NCBI GenBank assembly: GCA_001931535.1
Contig: CP016211.1
Coordinates: 1,640,501-1,704,500 of the forward strand
From: Minicystis rosea
Lineage (GTDB): Bacteria > Myxococcota_A > Polyangia > Polyangiales > Polyangiaceae
Length of the DNA: 64,000 nt
Reading direction: 5' to 3'
Shown here one piece after another: positions 21,061 to 30,333 of the stretch (its first letter is position 1; each line of letters opens with the position of its first letter). The notes beneath the pieces are model-generated. The model was not told where the DNA came from and did not search any database. It saw only the letters and a program-made list of their open reading frames with translations. Position numbers and translations under genes: made by a program.

Positions 21061-21316
21061 TCGCGCGTGGCGTGGGTGGTTGGGTGCTGCGGTTGTTCTC
21101 GCGAACACCAGTGCTGCGAAACCCCCCACCTGCCATCGTACACGTGACGACGACCGCAGCGAAGGCATGAGGCCGTTCCCCGGCGTATGCATCGTGCGGC
21201 CGGCCTCATTGGGGAAACCCCATTGGGGTTGCTTCGTCATCGACCCTCGATAAACTCGTTTCACGGGGTACCTCACACCGGCAGCGCCTCATCGTGCAGG
21301 CCGGGGGAGGGATCTC
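21061..21316 (+). other. Non-coding gap with GC-rich hairpin
   Basis: No gene is recognisable. The only structure I see is TGGGG-AAA-CCCCA (21210-21222), followed directly by TTGGGG, so two alternative short hairpins are possible. GGGGAGGGATCTC just before 21317 is a good ribosome-binding site for the following gene. Confidence 0.4.
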
Positions 21317-22285
21317 ATGCGATCCATTCTCAGGACGGGTTTCGGTGGGCCGGAAGTGCTGGTCATCCGCGAGATCCCGGAGCCCGAACCGAAAGACGGT
21401 CATGCGGTGATCGAGGTCGAAGCGTTCGGCCTCAACCACGCTGAGCTTCACATGCGGAAGGGGGAGTGGACCGAGATTGCCGATGTCAGCGGCATCGAGT
21501 GCGTCGGTATCGTCAAGTCCTGTCCCGGCGGCGAGCTCGCCGTCGGGACCAAAGTGGCAGCGTTGATGGGCGGGCTTGGCCGGACGATCAACGGCAGCTA
21601 CGCCGAGCTCACCCGTGCCCCCGTGACGAACGTGGCCGTCATCGAGTCGCGCCTTTCGTGGGCTGACTTGGCCGCGATTCCGGAGTCCTACGCCACAGCC
21701 TGGACGTGCCTGTTCCGCAAGCTGGAGGTTGCTCGTGACCAGACGCTGGTCATTCGCGGAGCGACCTCGTCCTTGGGCCAGGCGGCCCTCGACATGGCAG
21801 TCAACGCCGGGGCCAAGGTCATCGCCACCACCCGGAGCCGTGAGCGTTTCCCGATGCTCGGACGCTCGGCGCCGTCCGGGCGGAGCTCGAGGGGCCGAGC
21901 ATCTCCACTCGGATCGCCGAGGCCGGGAAGATCGATGCCGTGCTCGACCTCGTTGGCAACACCACATTCTCGATTCCCTCGCAATGCTGCGTCGGGGCGG
22001 CCGCGCGTGCCTGGCCGGATGGCTGGGCGGCCTCGCGCCGATCGCCGACTTCAACCCGCTGTTGCAGATGGCGAGCGGCGTCTGCCTGATCTTCTTCGGC
22101 ACTTCGTGTTCGGCAAGCCTGGCTTCCCTCTATCGGACGTGCCCCTACAGGCCATCGCGGCCGACGTGGAGGCAGGACGTTACAAGGCGAAGCCGTCGCG
22201 CGTATTCCGCTTCGAGGACATCCAGGAGGCTCATCGCTTCATGGAGTCGAATCAGGCCAAAGGGAAAATGGTCGTGGTTCTATGA
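21317..22285 (+). pseudogene. Zinc-type alcohol dehydrogenase / quinone oxidoreductase with three one-base deletions
   Basis: Medium-chain dehydrogenase fold: N-terminal GroES-like part (FGGPEVLVIREIPEPEPKDG, EAFGLNHAELHMRKG), then the nucleotide-binding part with VIRGATSSLGQAALDMAVNAG. The frame changes near 21857 (continues as RTLGAVRAELEGPSISTRI ... KIDAVLDLVGN), near 21963 (ILDSLAMLRRGGRACLAGWL ... GVCLIFFG), and near 22100, where it returns to the first frame (HFVFGKPGFPLSDVPLQAI ... FRFEDIQEAHRFMES). Each change fits loss of one base; together they total three, so the frame is restored and the ORF appears open throughout but has a scrambled middle. Either a genuine pseudogene or a stretch of poor base calls. 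GGGGAGGG supports the start at 21317. Confidence 0.8.
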
Positions 22286-22298
22286 GCGGTTGTCGAGC

Positions 22299-22709
22299 TC
22301 AGAAGAACACCATGCCTTCGTACGGCTCCGCGCGGCACGCAGCCAGGCGCGAGCGCCAGTCGCCGGCGTGGATCTCCAGCTTGTGACCATCGGGATCGAG
22401 GAAGTACACCGAGTCGCCTTCGCTGGTGTTCTGTCGCCACTCCGGCGCTCCACTCGTGCGGATTCGGGAGGTGGCCGCGGCGAAGTCTTCAGGCGTCACC
22501 GAGAACGCCAGGTGCGTGTACTCCGGCAGCGGCTCCGCCCTCGTGCGGCCGTCGAGCGAGAGGCAGAGCCACGTCACCTCGCCGGCCAACAGATACGCGC
22601 CCCGCGCCCACCTGGCCAGCGGTCGGAAGCCGAGGACGTCGCGATAGAAAGCGAAGGCTCGGTCGAGCTCCCGGACGGAGAGCGTGACGTGATTCAGGCC
22701 GCCGATCAT
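22299..22709 (-). CDS. fosA: FosA-like glutathione transferase (fosfomycin resistance type)
   Basis: 136 residues from ATG 22709, preceded by AAGGAG. It aligns over its full length with FosA: GLNHVTLSV at the start, YTHLAF, SEGDSVYFLDPDGHKLE and RSRLAACR at the end. The Mn ligands are present (His7, His66, Glu112), as are the fosfomycin-pocket residues Thr9, Ser96, Tyr102 and Arg121. The lysine that contacts the substrate (EWKQN in Pseudomonas FosA) is arginine here (EWRQN, Arg92). The enzyme opens the fosfomycin epoxide with glutathione. Chromosomal homologues are often weak, so resistance is not assured; a related VOC detoxification role is possible. Divergent from the patatin gene. Confidence 0.85.
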   Translation of the reverse strand: MIGGLNHVTLSVRELDRAFAFYRDVLGFRPLARWARGAYLLAGEVTWLCLSLDGRTRAEPLPEYTHLAFSVTPEDFAAATSRIRTSGAPEWRQNTSEGDSVYFLDPDGHKLEIHAGDWRSRLAACRAEPYEGMVFF

Positions 22710-22851
22710 GTCTGCTCCTTCGCCTCGGCGAGCGAGCCTACCACGAGCCTGCTGAAATCTGCCCGCGCCGCTTCGGGCCCGTACATTGGAAAAACATCGC
22801 TGCCATCGGCCTGATGCCCAGGGCTCCCGCGCCGGGATACCATCGCGGATC

Positions 22852-25800
22852 ATGACCTCGACACGTCGCGGGCCCGAGCCTTTCATCTATCGCGGACCGA
22901 CATCCTTACCCGATCCCGACGTGGGAATTGCGTTCGGCCAAGGCGCCATACGCGGCATCTACCAAGCCGGCGTGGTCCATGGATTCATCGTCAGCGGCTA
23001 TTTCCCCGGGGTCGTCGCGGGGACGAGCGCCGGGTGCATCACGGGCACCGCCCTCGCGCTCGCGGGCCAAACGGACGACGAGTCCAAGCGACTTGCGATC
23101 GCCGAGCACCACATCGAGATATGGCGCCAAAATCCCGCGGAGCGGGTGCGGAAGGCGCTCGTCGACGGCCCGGTCGGCAAGCTCGTCGGTGACTTGGGGA
23201 AGATTGACGTCACCCTCGGCCAGCTCGTCAAAGCCTTGCGCGGTGATCCCATATCCATCGTCCGGGTGCTGCGCGGCCTCCCGCTCCGCTCGGGGCATGT
23301 GCTCGAGGGCGTGCTCGCCGGGCTCTTCGGCGCCGTCGAGGGCGCAGTGCACGGCCTCGAAGTCAAAGGCTCGATCCTCCGCGAGGTGCTGATGCACGCG
23401 GCGCAACACGTGCTCTCTGCTTATGGGATGGAGCACGCGCTCTGCGCGGAAGATGCCATTCAGAACCAATTCGATGCGCTCGTGGAGCGCTTCGCGCCCG
23501 GCGGCAGGAGCGCGACCCTCGGCGCCCTGGACCGCACCGAGCTCGTGTTCCAGACAGCCAATCTCAGCCGGAGGACCCACGAAGGAGAGTCCGTGGTGGT
23601 GGACTTGGCCCGTGATGGTCGCCTCGGTCGCCCCGACTTCTCCTCTGCCAACCTCATTGCGGCCATGCGTGCCAGTTGTGCTTTTGCGCCCTTCTTCGCC
23701 GGTGTCCGCGCGCGCGAGCTGGGGATGGCCACGCTGCCCGAGGGCATCGGGCACGACGATCTCCTCTTGGACGCGGCCATCATCGCACGGGACTCGCTCT
23801 CTCCGGCGATTGGCCGGTGGGTTCAAAGGCTCGATGGTCGCGTCTCGCCGCATCGCCTCTTCGCCGTTCATCTCGCGCCGCTCGGGCCGGTGCCGATACC
23901 GGACAAGACCTCTCCTTTCATCGGTCAGGCGCTCCACAGCCTGAAGCTCCGTGACGAGCTCGATCAGCGCTACGCCACCGCCGTGGTCGAGCTGATGACC
24001 GAGCTCGTCGAAGCCTTGGTGCGCAAAGGCGAGGCCCTGCCCAAGCGTGCTCGTGGCCGCTATGTGTCGGTCGACGTCACCCCGATTGCGCCCCACGACA
24101 TGCTCCCTTTCGCCGGCATCAGCGTGCCGAAGGAGCAAGAGCTCCGCGAGGCGTGCGCCGCGGGTTGTCGCGCCGCGCTCGAAGCGTTGCATGCGGACAG
24201 CCTCCGCACGCTTCCCGGAGACAGCCTCGTTCCCTGCACAGCTCTCTTGAAGCATCTGCGCGAGAAATACCGGGCCTCTTTCCAACCGCTCTCCGACGTT
24301 TGCGCGTCCTGCAAGGGCGATCTCAGGCGCCCGGCGGTGCCCGAGCCGAAGATCTCGGAGGCTGCCCAACGCGCGCTCAACGATTTTCCACCGTTCCATG
24401 CACAGGCTCGCGGCGGCGTGCGCCGGCCGAGGCCGCTCCGCATCGCGGTTCCGGCCGGCGGTGTCTTTCTCGGTGTCTTTCAATTCGGCGCCATCGCCGC
24501 GCTCGCCGACTACGACATTCGGCCCGATCTCTATGCCGGCGCTTCGGTGGGGACCATCTTCTCGTATCTGCTCGAAAGCAGCTTGCGCAATCCCACCGAC
24601 AACATCCCGAAGATCGTCGATTTGGCCCTCACGGTCCCCGAGTGGGTCGACGCCGTCGACGGCACGCCCAAAGGCCGTGTCGACTGGATCGTGGACCACC
24701 TCCAACGTCGTTGGGACAGCGCCGAGGTCCGGCCCCTGCGCGATCTTCGCCCGCGTCAGATCGCGGCCATGCTCGCGACCGATCCGCACGGCGAGACGGC
24801 CGCGACGTGGAGGAGCTTCCGCAAAGGGCTCGGCGCCCTGCTGTTCACCCCCTTGCCGCCGAGCGCTCGGGAGCAGCCCCGTCCGCTCGATCCCAAATAT
24901 CGTCTCGACTCCAACGAATGGGCATCGGTTCATCGAACCATTCACGAGCTCTCCCGACTTCGTCTCGACGGCGCGGTCGAGCTGCTCGACGAGATCGCGG
25001 CCAACCTCGGCTTCTTCACGCCGGGGCCTGATGAGAACAAAGGCGAGGTCATCGGCTTTTCGAGCATCAAAGCCAAGATGGAGTCGCTCGTCTTCCCCGG
25101 CGCCGGCAAACCCACGCTCGAACGGCACTCCCGAGAGCACGAGGTGCGGTTCATCTTCACGGTCACGAACCACACCCTGGGTCAGCTCGAGCATTTCGGC
25201 TTCGCGGACGGCGCCACGACCTCCACCGCATCTCCGGACGCGGTGGAGGCCACCCTGGCAGCCTCCTCGTTCCCGCTCGCTTTCCGCCGTCGCTCGCGCG
25301 AAGAGATCTTCGGCACGGACACGATCGACCGCCGGGAAGAGCTCTACGCCGACGGCGGCATCTTCAACAACTTCCCCAGCGATACCGCCTTCGCGTATCT
25401 ACACGCGCTCACCGGATACGAGGCGACGCGGTGGATCGGCGACCAGGAACACGAGGTCTATCTGCTCAGCCTCACGTCGCCCACCACGATCGAGAACGAT
25501 CTCCCCGAGGACGATGGGCTCGTCTGGACGCTGGTGCGGGCCTTGGCGAGGATCGATGATGAAAAGGTCCAAAAGACGTTGCGTGGACAACACCACATCA
25601 ACGTCTTGGCGGAGAGGGCCAATCCCATTCTGAAGCAGGAGGGCGCGCGTCAGGCCATCCGCGCCAAGATGATCCCCATCTCTCCCGCCTATGGGATTTA
25701 TGGTCATGCCTTTGCGTTCAAGGACTTTCTCGGCTTCCGCATCCAGAAACAAGAAGAGATGCTGGCCTCGGGCTGCCGCCGGGCGCGACTCGCGTTGGAG

Positions 25801-26058
25801 TGGGACAAGGATCTGAAGAAGAACGGAGATCGCCGGCGTCTACCGCAGCTCATCGACGAGATCAGGGGCGAGGTGAAGAGGGTGGAGAGCCGCTTCCCGC
25901 GCCACTACCGCAAGGATACGTGCCTCTTCGGGCGCTTCAGCCCTCGTGAGGAAGGCGTCCTCTGCCCCTTCACCAAGACCGAAGAGACGAGGCTCGTCTT
26001 CGATCGATGCCGAGCCACGATGGATCGCGAGCTGTCGGTGCCGAACTTCAAGCTCTGA
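22852..26058 (+). CDS. Double patatin-like phospholipase domain protein
   Basis: 1068 residues; ATG 22852 chosen because the conserved sequence begins shortly after (an upstream in-frame start at 22786 adds unconserved residues). Two patatin folds: the first has the oxyanion loop GQGAIRG, nucleophile motif GTSAG (~57) and a late DAA (~305) in place of DGA/G; the second has AGGVFLGVF, GASVG (~563) and a canonical DGG in ADGGIFNNF (~833). A CASCKGD segment (~485) lies between them. Both Ser-Asp dyads could work, though the DG to DA change in the first is unusual. Patatins are lipid acyl hydrolases, often injected or defence-linked in bacteria. No signal peptide is seen, so cytoplasmic. Confidence 0.87.
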   Translation: MTSTRRGPEPFIYRGPTSLPDPDVGIAFGQGAIRGIYQAGVVHGFIVSGYFPGVVAGTSAGCITGTALALAGQTDDESKRLAIAEHHIEIWRQNPAERVRKALVDGPVGKLVGDLGKIDVTLGQLVKALRGDPISIVRVLRGLPLRSGHVLEGVLAGLFGAVEGAVHGLEVKGSILREVLMHAAQHVLSAYGMEHALCAEDAIQNQFDALVERFAPGGRSATLGALDRTELVFQTANLSRRTHEGESVVVDLARDGRLGRPDFSSANLIAAMRASCAFAPFFAGVRARELGMATLPEGIGHDDLLLDAAIIARDSLSPAIGRWVQRLDGRVSPHRLFAVHLAPLGPVPIPDKTSPFIGQALHSLKLRDELDQRYATAVVELMTELVEALVRKGEALPKRARGRYVSVDVTPIAPHDMLPFAGISVPKEQELREACAAGCRAALEALHADSLRTLPGDSLVPCTALLKHLREKYRASFQPLSDVCASCKGDLRRPAVPEPKISEAAQRALNDFPPFHAQARGGVRRPRPLRIAVPAGGVFLGVFQFGAIAALADYDIRPDLYAGASVGTIFSYLLESSLRNPTDNIPKIVDLALTVPEWVDAVDGTPKGRVDWIVDHLQRRWDSAEVRPLRDLRPRQIAAMLATDPHGETAATWRSFRKGLGALLFTPLPPSAREQPRPLDPKYRLDSNEWASVHRTIHELSRLRLDGAVELLDEIAANLGFFTPGPDENKGEVIGFSSIKAKMESLVFPGAGKPTLERHSREHEVRFIFTVTNHTLGQLEHFGFADGATTSTASPDAVEATLAASSFPLAFRRRSREEIFGTDTIDRREELYADGGIFNNFPSDTAFAYLHALTGYEATRWIGDQEHEVYLLSLTSPTTIENDLPEDDGLVWTLVRALARIDDEKVQKTLRGQHHINVLAERANPILKQEGARQAIRAKMIPISPAYGIYGHAFAFKDFLGFRIQKQEEMLASGCRRARLALEWDKDLKKNGDRRRLPQLIDEIRGEVKRVESRFPRHYRKDTCLFGRFSPREEGVLCPFTKTEETRLVFDRCRATMDRELSVPNFKL

Positions 26059-26133
26059 GCCGCGAGCCTGTCATGCATCGCGGAAGAAGGGGGCTTTGCC
26101 TGGGAGGAGAGCGCAAAGCCCTCTTCCTCGACA

Positions 26134-27069
26134 TCACACCTCGCCAGCCGGTGTTTTGGTCGAGCGGGCGGGTGATTCCGAGCGACGGCGGCCATGGACG
26201 CCGACCTCGGCGACGGTGTCGAGGAAGTCGCGGAGCACGGGGGAGGTGTCGTCGGGGCGCCAAGCGACGAACAGCTCGGCCGGGGGGACGCCGGCGAGCG
26301 GGCGGAAGACGGCGCCGGGGCGGCGCGCGCCGCGGACCGAGCCGGGGAGGATGGCGACGCCGAAGCCCGCGGCGACGAGGCTGACCATGTCGAGCTGCGG
26401 GGCTTCCTGCACGATGCGCGGGGTGAAGCCGGCGTCGTCGCAGAGGCGCATGATGAAGTCGAAGAAGGCAGGGCCGCGCGCGCGCGGGAAGGTGACGAAC
26501 GGCTCGCGCGCCAGCATCGCGAGATCGATGCGCGCATGCACGACGAGCGGATGGCCCTCGGGCAAGGCCACGACGAGCGGCTCGTGGCGCACGAGGCGCG
26601 ACGCGAGCTCCCGCTCTTGGAGCGGGCCACGAATGAAGCCGACGTCGAGGCGACCTTCTCGCAAACCGTCGAGCTGATCTTGCGGCGACATCTCGCGCAG
26701 CACGACCTCGACCGTCGGCGAGCGGGCGCGGAACGCGCGCAGCAGCTCCGGAAGACCGCTGAAAGCGACGGAGGACGGGTAGCCGACCGCGATGCGCCCA
26801 ATTTGTCCCAGTGCGGCGCGCCGCGCTTCATGGAGGCCGAGCGCGAGGGTTTCGAGCACGCGTCGCGCGTGGGCGACGAGCGCGGCGCCGGCCGGCGTGA
26901 GCTCGACCCGGCGGCGCGATCGATCGAAGAGCGCGAACCCCAGCTCGGCTTCGAGCGCCTGAATTTGGCGGCTCAGCGGCGGCTGTGCGATGCGTAGGCG
27001 GCGCGCTGCCCGACCGAAATGCCGCTCCTCGGCGACCGCCAAGAAGTACCGCAGGTGGCGCAGCTCCAC
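26134..27069 (-). CDS. LysR-family transcriptional regulator divergent from RND pump
   Basis: About 311 residues if started at GTG 27069; GTG 27111 and ATG 27096 are alternatives. The HTH reads LRHLRYFLAVAEERHFGRAA, then RIAQPPLSRQIQALEAELG, with the effector domain behind (VGYPSSVAFSGLPELLRAF). The GTG at 27069 is preferred because the conserved LysR start (VELRHLRYF) is there and the longer versions would run through a perfect palindrome that looks like an operator. It is transcribed away from the RND efflux genes at 27157, the classic LysR layout, so it probably controls them and itself. Effector unknown. Confidence 0.88.
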   Translation of the reverse strand: MELRHLRYFLAVAEERHFGRAARRLRIAQPPLSRQIQALEAELGFALFDRSRRRVELTPAGAALVAHARRVLETLALGLHEARRAALGQIGRIAVGYPSSVAFSGLPELLRAFRARSPTVEVVLREMSPQDQLDGLREGRLDVGFIRGPLQERELASRLVRHEPLVVALPEGHPLVVHARIDLAMLAREPFVTFPRARGPAFFDFIMRLCDDAGFTPRIVQEAPQLDMVSLVAAGFGVAILPGSVRGARRPGAVFRPLAGVPPAELFVAWRPDDTSPVLRDFLDTVAEVGVHGRRRSESPARSTKTPAGEV

Positions 27070-27076
27070 GGGCCAT

Positions 27077-27095
27077 TGATACCCCCGAGGTATCA
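27077..27095. promoter_or_regulatory. LysR-type operator between the lysR gene and the RND operon
   Basis: A perfect inverted repeat TGATACC-N5-GGTATCA occupies 27077-27095. It contains the T-N11-A arrangement typical of LysR binding sites and lies 8 bp upstream of the preferred lysR start and ~60 bp upstream of the pump gene. That the neighbouring LysR protein binds it is inference from position and symmetry. Confidence 0.65.
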
Positions 27096-27156
27096 TTCGT
27101 TGCAAGAACACATATTGGACGCATCAAAGGACGCGTTGCATGCCTGACGTTGCGTC

Positions 27157-30100
27157 ATGTGGCTCGTACGCGTAGCGCTCCGGCGCCCCTATACGTTCGT
27201 CGTGATGTCGATGCTGATCGTCATCCTGGGGGTCGCGACGATCCTCAGGATGCCGACCGACATCTTCCCGGACATCGATATCCCCGTCATTTCCGTCATC
27301 TGGAACTACACGGGGCTACCGCCCGAGGAGATGGAGAAGCGGATCGTCACTCCGTTCGAGCGTAACCTCACCACCACCGTCAACGACATCGAGCACGTCG
27401 AGAGCCAGTCGCTCACCGGCATCGCTGTCATCAAAATCTTCTTCCAGCCGGGCGCGCGCATCGAGGCCGCGACGGCGCAGGTGACGGCGATCTCGCAGTC
27501 GGCCGTGCGGCAGATGCCGCCCGGGACGACGCCGCCGTTCATCATTCGCTACAGCGCGTCGAACGTCCCCATCATGCAGGCCGCGCTGGAGAGCGACGCG
27601 CTCAGCGAGCAGCAGCTCTTCGACTACGGGACGAACTTCATCCGCGCCGACATGGCGACGGTGCAGGGCGCGCAGATCCCGTGGCCCTACGGCGGCAAGC
27701 AGCGGCAGATCATGGTCGACATCGACCCGCCGCGGCTCTGGGCCTGGGGGCTCTCGCCGCGCGACGTGACGGCCGCGATCGCCACGCAGAACGTCATCCT
27801 CCCGACCGGCACCGCGAAGATGGGGACGAACGAGTACCCCGTCCTCATGAACTCGAGCCCGGAGGCGATGCGCGAGCTCGGCGACCTGCCGGTGAAGACC
27901 GTCAACGGCAAGACCATCTACGTGCGCGACGTGGCCAACGTGCGCGACGGGTCCGCGCCGCAGACGAACATGGTGCACGTCGAGGGGCGCCGGTCGGTGC
28001 TCATGTCGATCCTGAAGAACGGCAACGTGAGCACGCTCGACGTGGCCGCGCGCATCCGCGAGATGCTCCCCAGCATCGCGGCCAAGCTCCCGAAGGAGCT
28101 CAAGACCACGCTGCTCTTCGATCAGTCGGTGTTCGTGCGCGCCGCCGTCGAGGGCGTGCTCAAGGAGGCGGCGATCGCGGCCGGCCTGACGGCGCTCATG
28201 ATCCTGCTCTTCCTCGGGAGCTGGCGCGCGACGCTCGTGGTCGTGGTCTCGATCCCGCTGTCGATCCTGGTGTCGATCATGATCTTGTTCGCGCTGGGGC
28301 AGACGCTCAACGTCATGACCCTGGGCGGCATGTCGCTCGCGGTCGGCATCCTCGTCGACGACGCCACCGTCGAGATCGAGAACATCCACCGCAACCTGGC
28401 GCAGCGAAAGCCGCTCGTGCGCGCGATCCTCGACGGCGCGCAGGAGATCGCGGTCCCCGCGTTCGTGTCGACGCTCTGCATCTGCATCGTGTTCGTGCCG
28501 GTGGCGTTCATCACCGGCGCGGCCAAGTCGCTCTTCATCCCGCTGGCGATGGCCGTCGTCTTCGCGATGCTGACGTCGTATTTCCTCTCGCGGACGCTGG
28601 TGCCGACCTTGGTTCGTTACCTGCTCCGCGCCGAGGTCGGCGATCACGGGCACGGTCACGGGCCGCCAGGGACCGGGATCTTCGCCCGGCTCTACGCGGC
28701 CTTCGAGCGCGGCTTCGAGCGCTTCCGCGACTTCTACGGGCGCTATCTGTCGCTCGCGCTCCAGAACCGCGGCGTGTTCGTGGGCTGCTTCATCGGGTTC
28801 GTCGTGCTCTCGATGGGCCTGTTCCCCATGGTCGGGCGCGACTTCTTCCCCGACGTCGACGCCGGCTTGATGAAGCTCCACGTGCGCGGGCCGCCGGGGA
28901 CGCGCATCGAGGAGAGCGAGAAGCGCTTCGCCGCCATCGAGGAGACGATCCGCACCGTCATCCCGAAGCACGAGCTCCGGACGATGCTCGACATCATCGG
29001 CACGCCCTACAGCGGCATCAACTTGTCGCTCAGCGAGGGCGCGCTGATCTCGCCGGCCGACGGGCAGATCTTCATCGCGCTCGAGGAGCACCACAAGCCG
29101 ACGCCGGACTACGTGCGGCAGCTCCGCAAGACGCTCGCGGCCAAGTTCCCGGACACGACGTTCTTCTTCCTCGCGCCCGACATCACCACGCAGGTGCTCA
29201 ACTTCGGGCTCCCCGCGCCGATCGACGTGCAGATCGTCGGGGCGCCCGGCGACGACGAGAAGTCCCTCGCGGTGGCGGCCGAGATCGCCGAGAAGGTGAA
29301 GGCGATCCCCGGCGCGGCGGACGTGCACGTCGCGCAGGTGGTGCGGCAGCCGGAGCTGCGCATCGACGTCGATCGCACGATGGCGTCGGGCTTCGGGCTC
29401 ACGCAGCGCGACGTGGCGAACGACATCCTCGTCTCGCTCTCGTCGAGCTCGCAGGTGCAGCCGAGCTACTGGCTCGACTCGAAGCGCAGCGTCCAATACC
29501 TCGTGGCCGTGCAGACGCCGCAGTACGCGAACGACTCGGTGAGCGCGCTGGACACGACGCCGCTCTCGGTCGGCCCGACCGAGACGCCGCAGCTCCTCTC
29601 CAACGTCGCGTCGGTCTCGCGCACCACGGGCCCGGCGAACGTCACGCACTTCAACGCGTCGCGGACCTACGACGTGCAAGCCAACGTCGATCGCGCCGAT
29701 CTCGCCTCCGTCGCCGGCGCGGTCGAGCGCGTCGTGGCGGAGATGAAGCCCCGCCTGCCGCGCGGCATGGTGGTGCGCGTCAAGGGCCAGGTCGAGAGCA
29801 TGGAGTCCTCGTTCCGCGGCCTCGCCTACGGCATGGTCTTCGCGGTCGTGCTCGTCTACTTGCTCATGGTGGTGAACTTCCAGTCGTGGCTCGACCCGTT
29901 CATCATCCTCATGGCGCTGCCCGGCGCGCTCGCGGGCATCGCGTGGATGCTCTTCCTCTCGGGCACCACGCTGAGCGTCCCCGCGCAGATGGGCTCCATC
30001 ATGTGCGTCGGCGTCGCCACCGCGAACAGCATCCTCGTCGTCACGTTCGCGAACGAGCAGCGCCAGCACGGACGCGACGCCATCACCGCGGCGCTGGCCG

Positions 30101-30333
30101 CCGGGATGACGCGGCTCCGGCCCGTCATCATGACGGCGCTCGCGATGATCATCGGCATGCTGCCGATGTCGCTCGGTCTCGGCGAGGGCGGCGAGCAGAA
30201 CGCGCCGCTCGGTCGCGCCGTCATCGGTGGCCTCCTCCTGGCCACGGGGACGACGCTCTTCTTCGTTCCGGTCATGTACTCGCTCCTCCGCCGACGGGCG
30301 CCCGTCGAGGATCCGGAGACCGCCACCGTATGA
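27157..30333 (+). CDS. RND efflux permease (HAE1/MdtC-like inner-membrane pump)
   Basis: 1058 residues, the usual size. The first membrane helix follows RRPYTFVVMSMLIVILGVA, with MPTDIFPDIDIPVISVIWNY as the family's N-terminal periplasmic start. Helix 4 carries the proton-relay Asp pair in LVDDATVEIEN, and the C-terminal half repeats the fold (MVVNFQSWLDPFIILMALPG; VATANSILVVTFANE). A short His-rich patch, GDHGHGHGPPG, sits in the central cytoplasmic loop (~residue 495). It exports small hydrophobic or amphiphilic compounds using the proton gradient. The adaptor gene overlaps its stop (ATGA). No outer-membrane channel gene follows, so it must use one encoded elsewhere. Confidence 0.93.
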   Translation: MWLVRVALRRPYTFVVMSMLIVILGVATILRMPTDIFPDIDIPVISVIWNYTGLPPEEMEKRIVTPFERNLTTTVNDIEHVESQSLTGIAVIKIFFQPGARIEAATAQVTAISQSAVRQMPPGTTPPFIIRYSASNVPIMQAALESDALSEQQLFDYGTNFIRADMATVQGAQIPWPYGGKQRQIMVDIDPPRLWAWGLSPRDVTAAIATQNVILPTGTAKMGTNEYPVLMNSSPEAMRELGDLPVKTVNGKTIYVRDVANVRDGSAPQTNMVHVEGRRSVLMSILKNGNVSTLDVAARIREMLPSIAAKLPKELKTTLLFDQSVFVRAAVEGVLKEAAIAAGLTALMILLFLGSWRATLVVVVSIPLSILVSIMILFALGQTLNVMTLGGMSLAVGILVDDATVEIENIHRNLAQRKPLVRAILDGAQEIAVPAFVSTLCICIVFVPVAFITGAAKSLFIPLAMAVVFAMLTSYFLSRTLVPTLVRYLLRAEVGDHGHGHGPPGTGIFARLYAAFERGFERFRDFYGRYLSLALQNRGVFVGCFIGFVVLSMGLFPMVGRDFFPDVDAGLMKLHVRGPPGTRIEESEKRFAAIEETIRTVIPKHELRTMLDIIGTPYSGINLSLSEGALISPADGQIFIALEEHHKPTPDYVRQLRKTLAAKFPDTTFFFLAPDITTQVLNFGLPAPIDVQIVGAPGDDEKSLAVAAEIAEKVKAIPGAADVHVAQVVRQPELRIDVDRTMASGFGLTQRDVANDILVSLSSSSQVQPSYWLDSKRSVQYLVAVQTPQYANDSVSALDTTPLSVGPTETPQLLSNVASVSRTTGPANVTHFNASRTYDVQANVDRADLASVAGAVERVVAEMKPRLPRGMVVRVKGQVESMESSFRGLAYGMVFAVVLVYLLMVVNFQSWLDPFIILMALPGALAGIAWMLFLSGTTLSVPAQMGSIMCVGVATANSILVVTFANEQRQHGRDAITAALAAGMTRLRPVIMTALAMIIGMLPMSLGLGEGGEQNAPLGRAVIGGLLLATGTTLFFVPVMYSLLRRRAPVEDPETATV

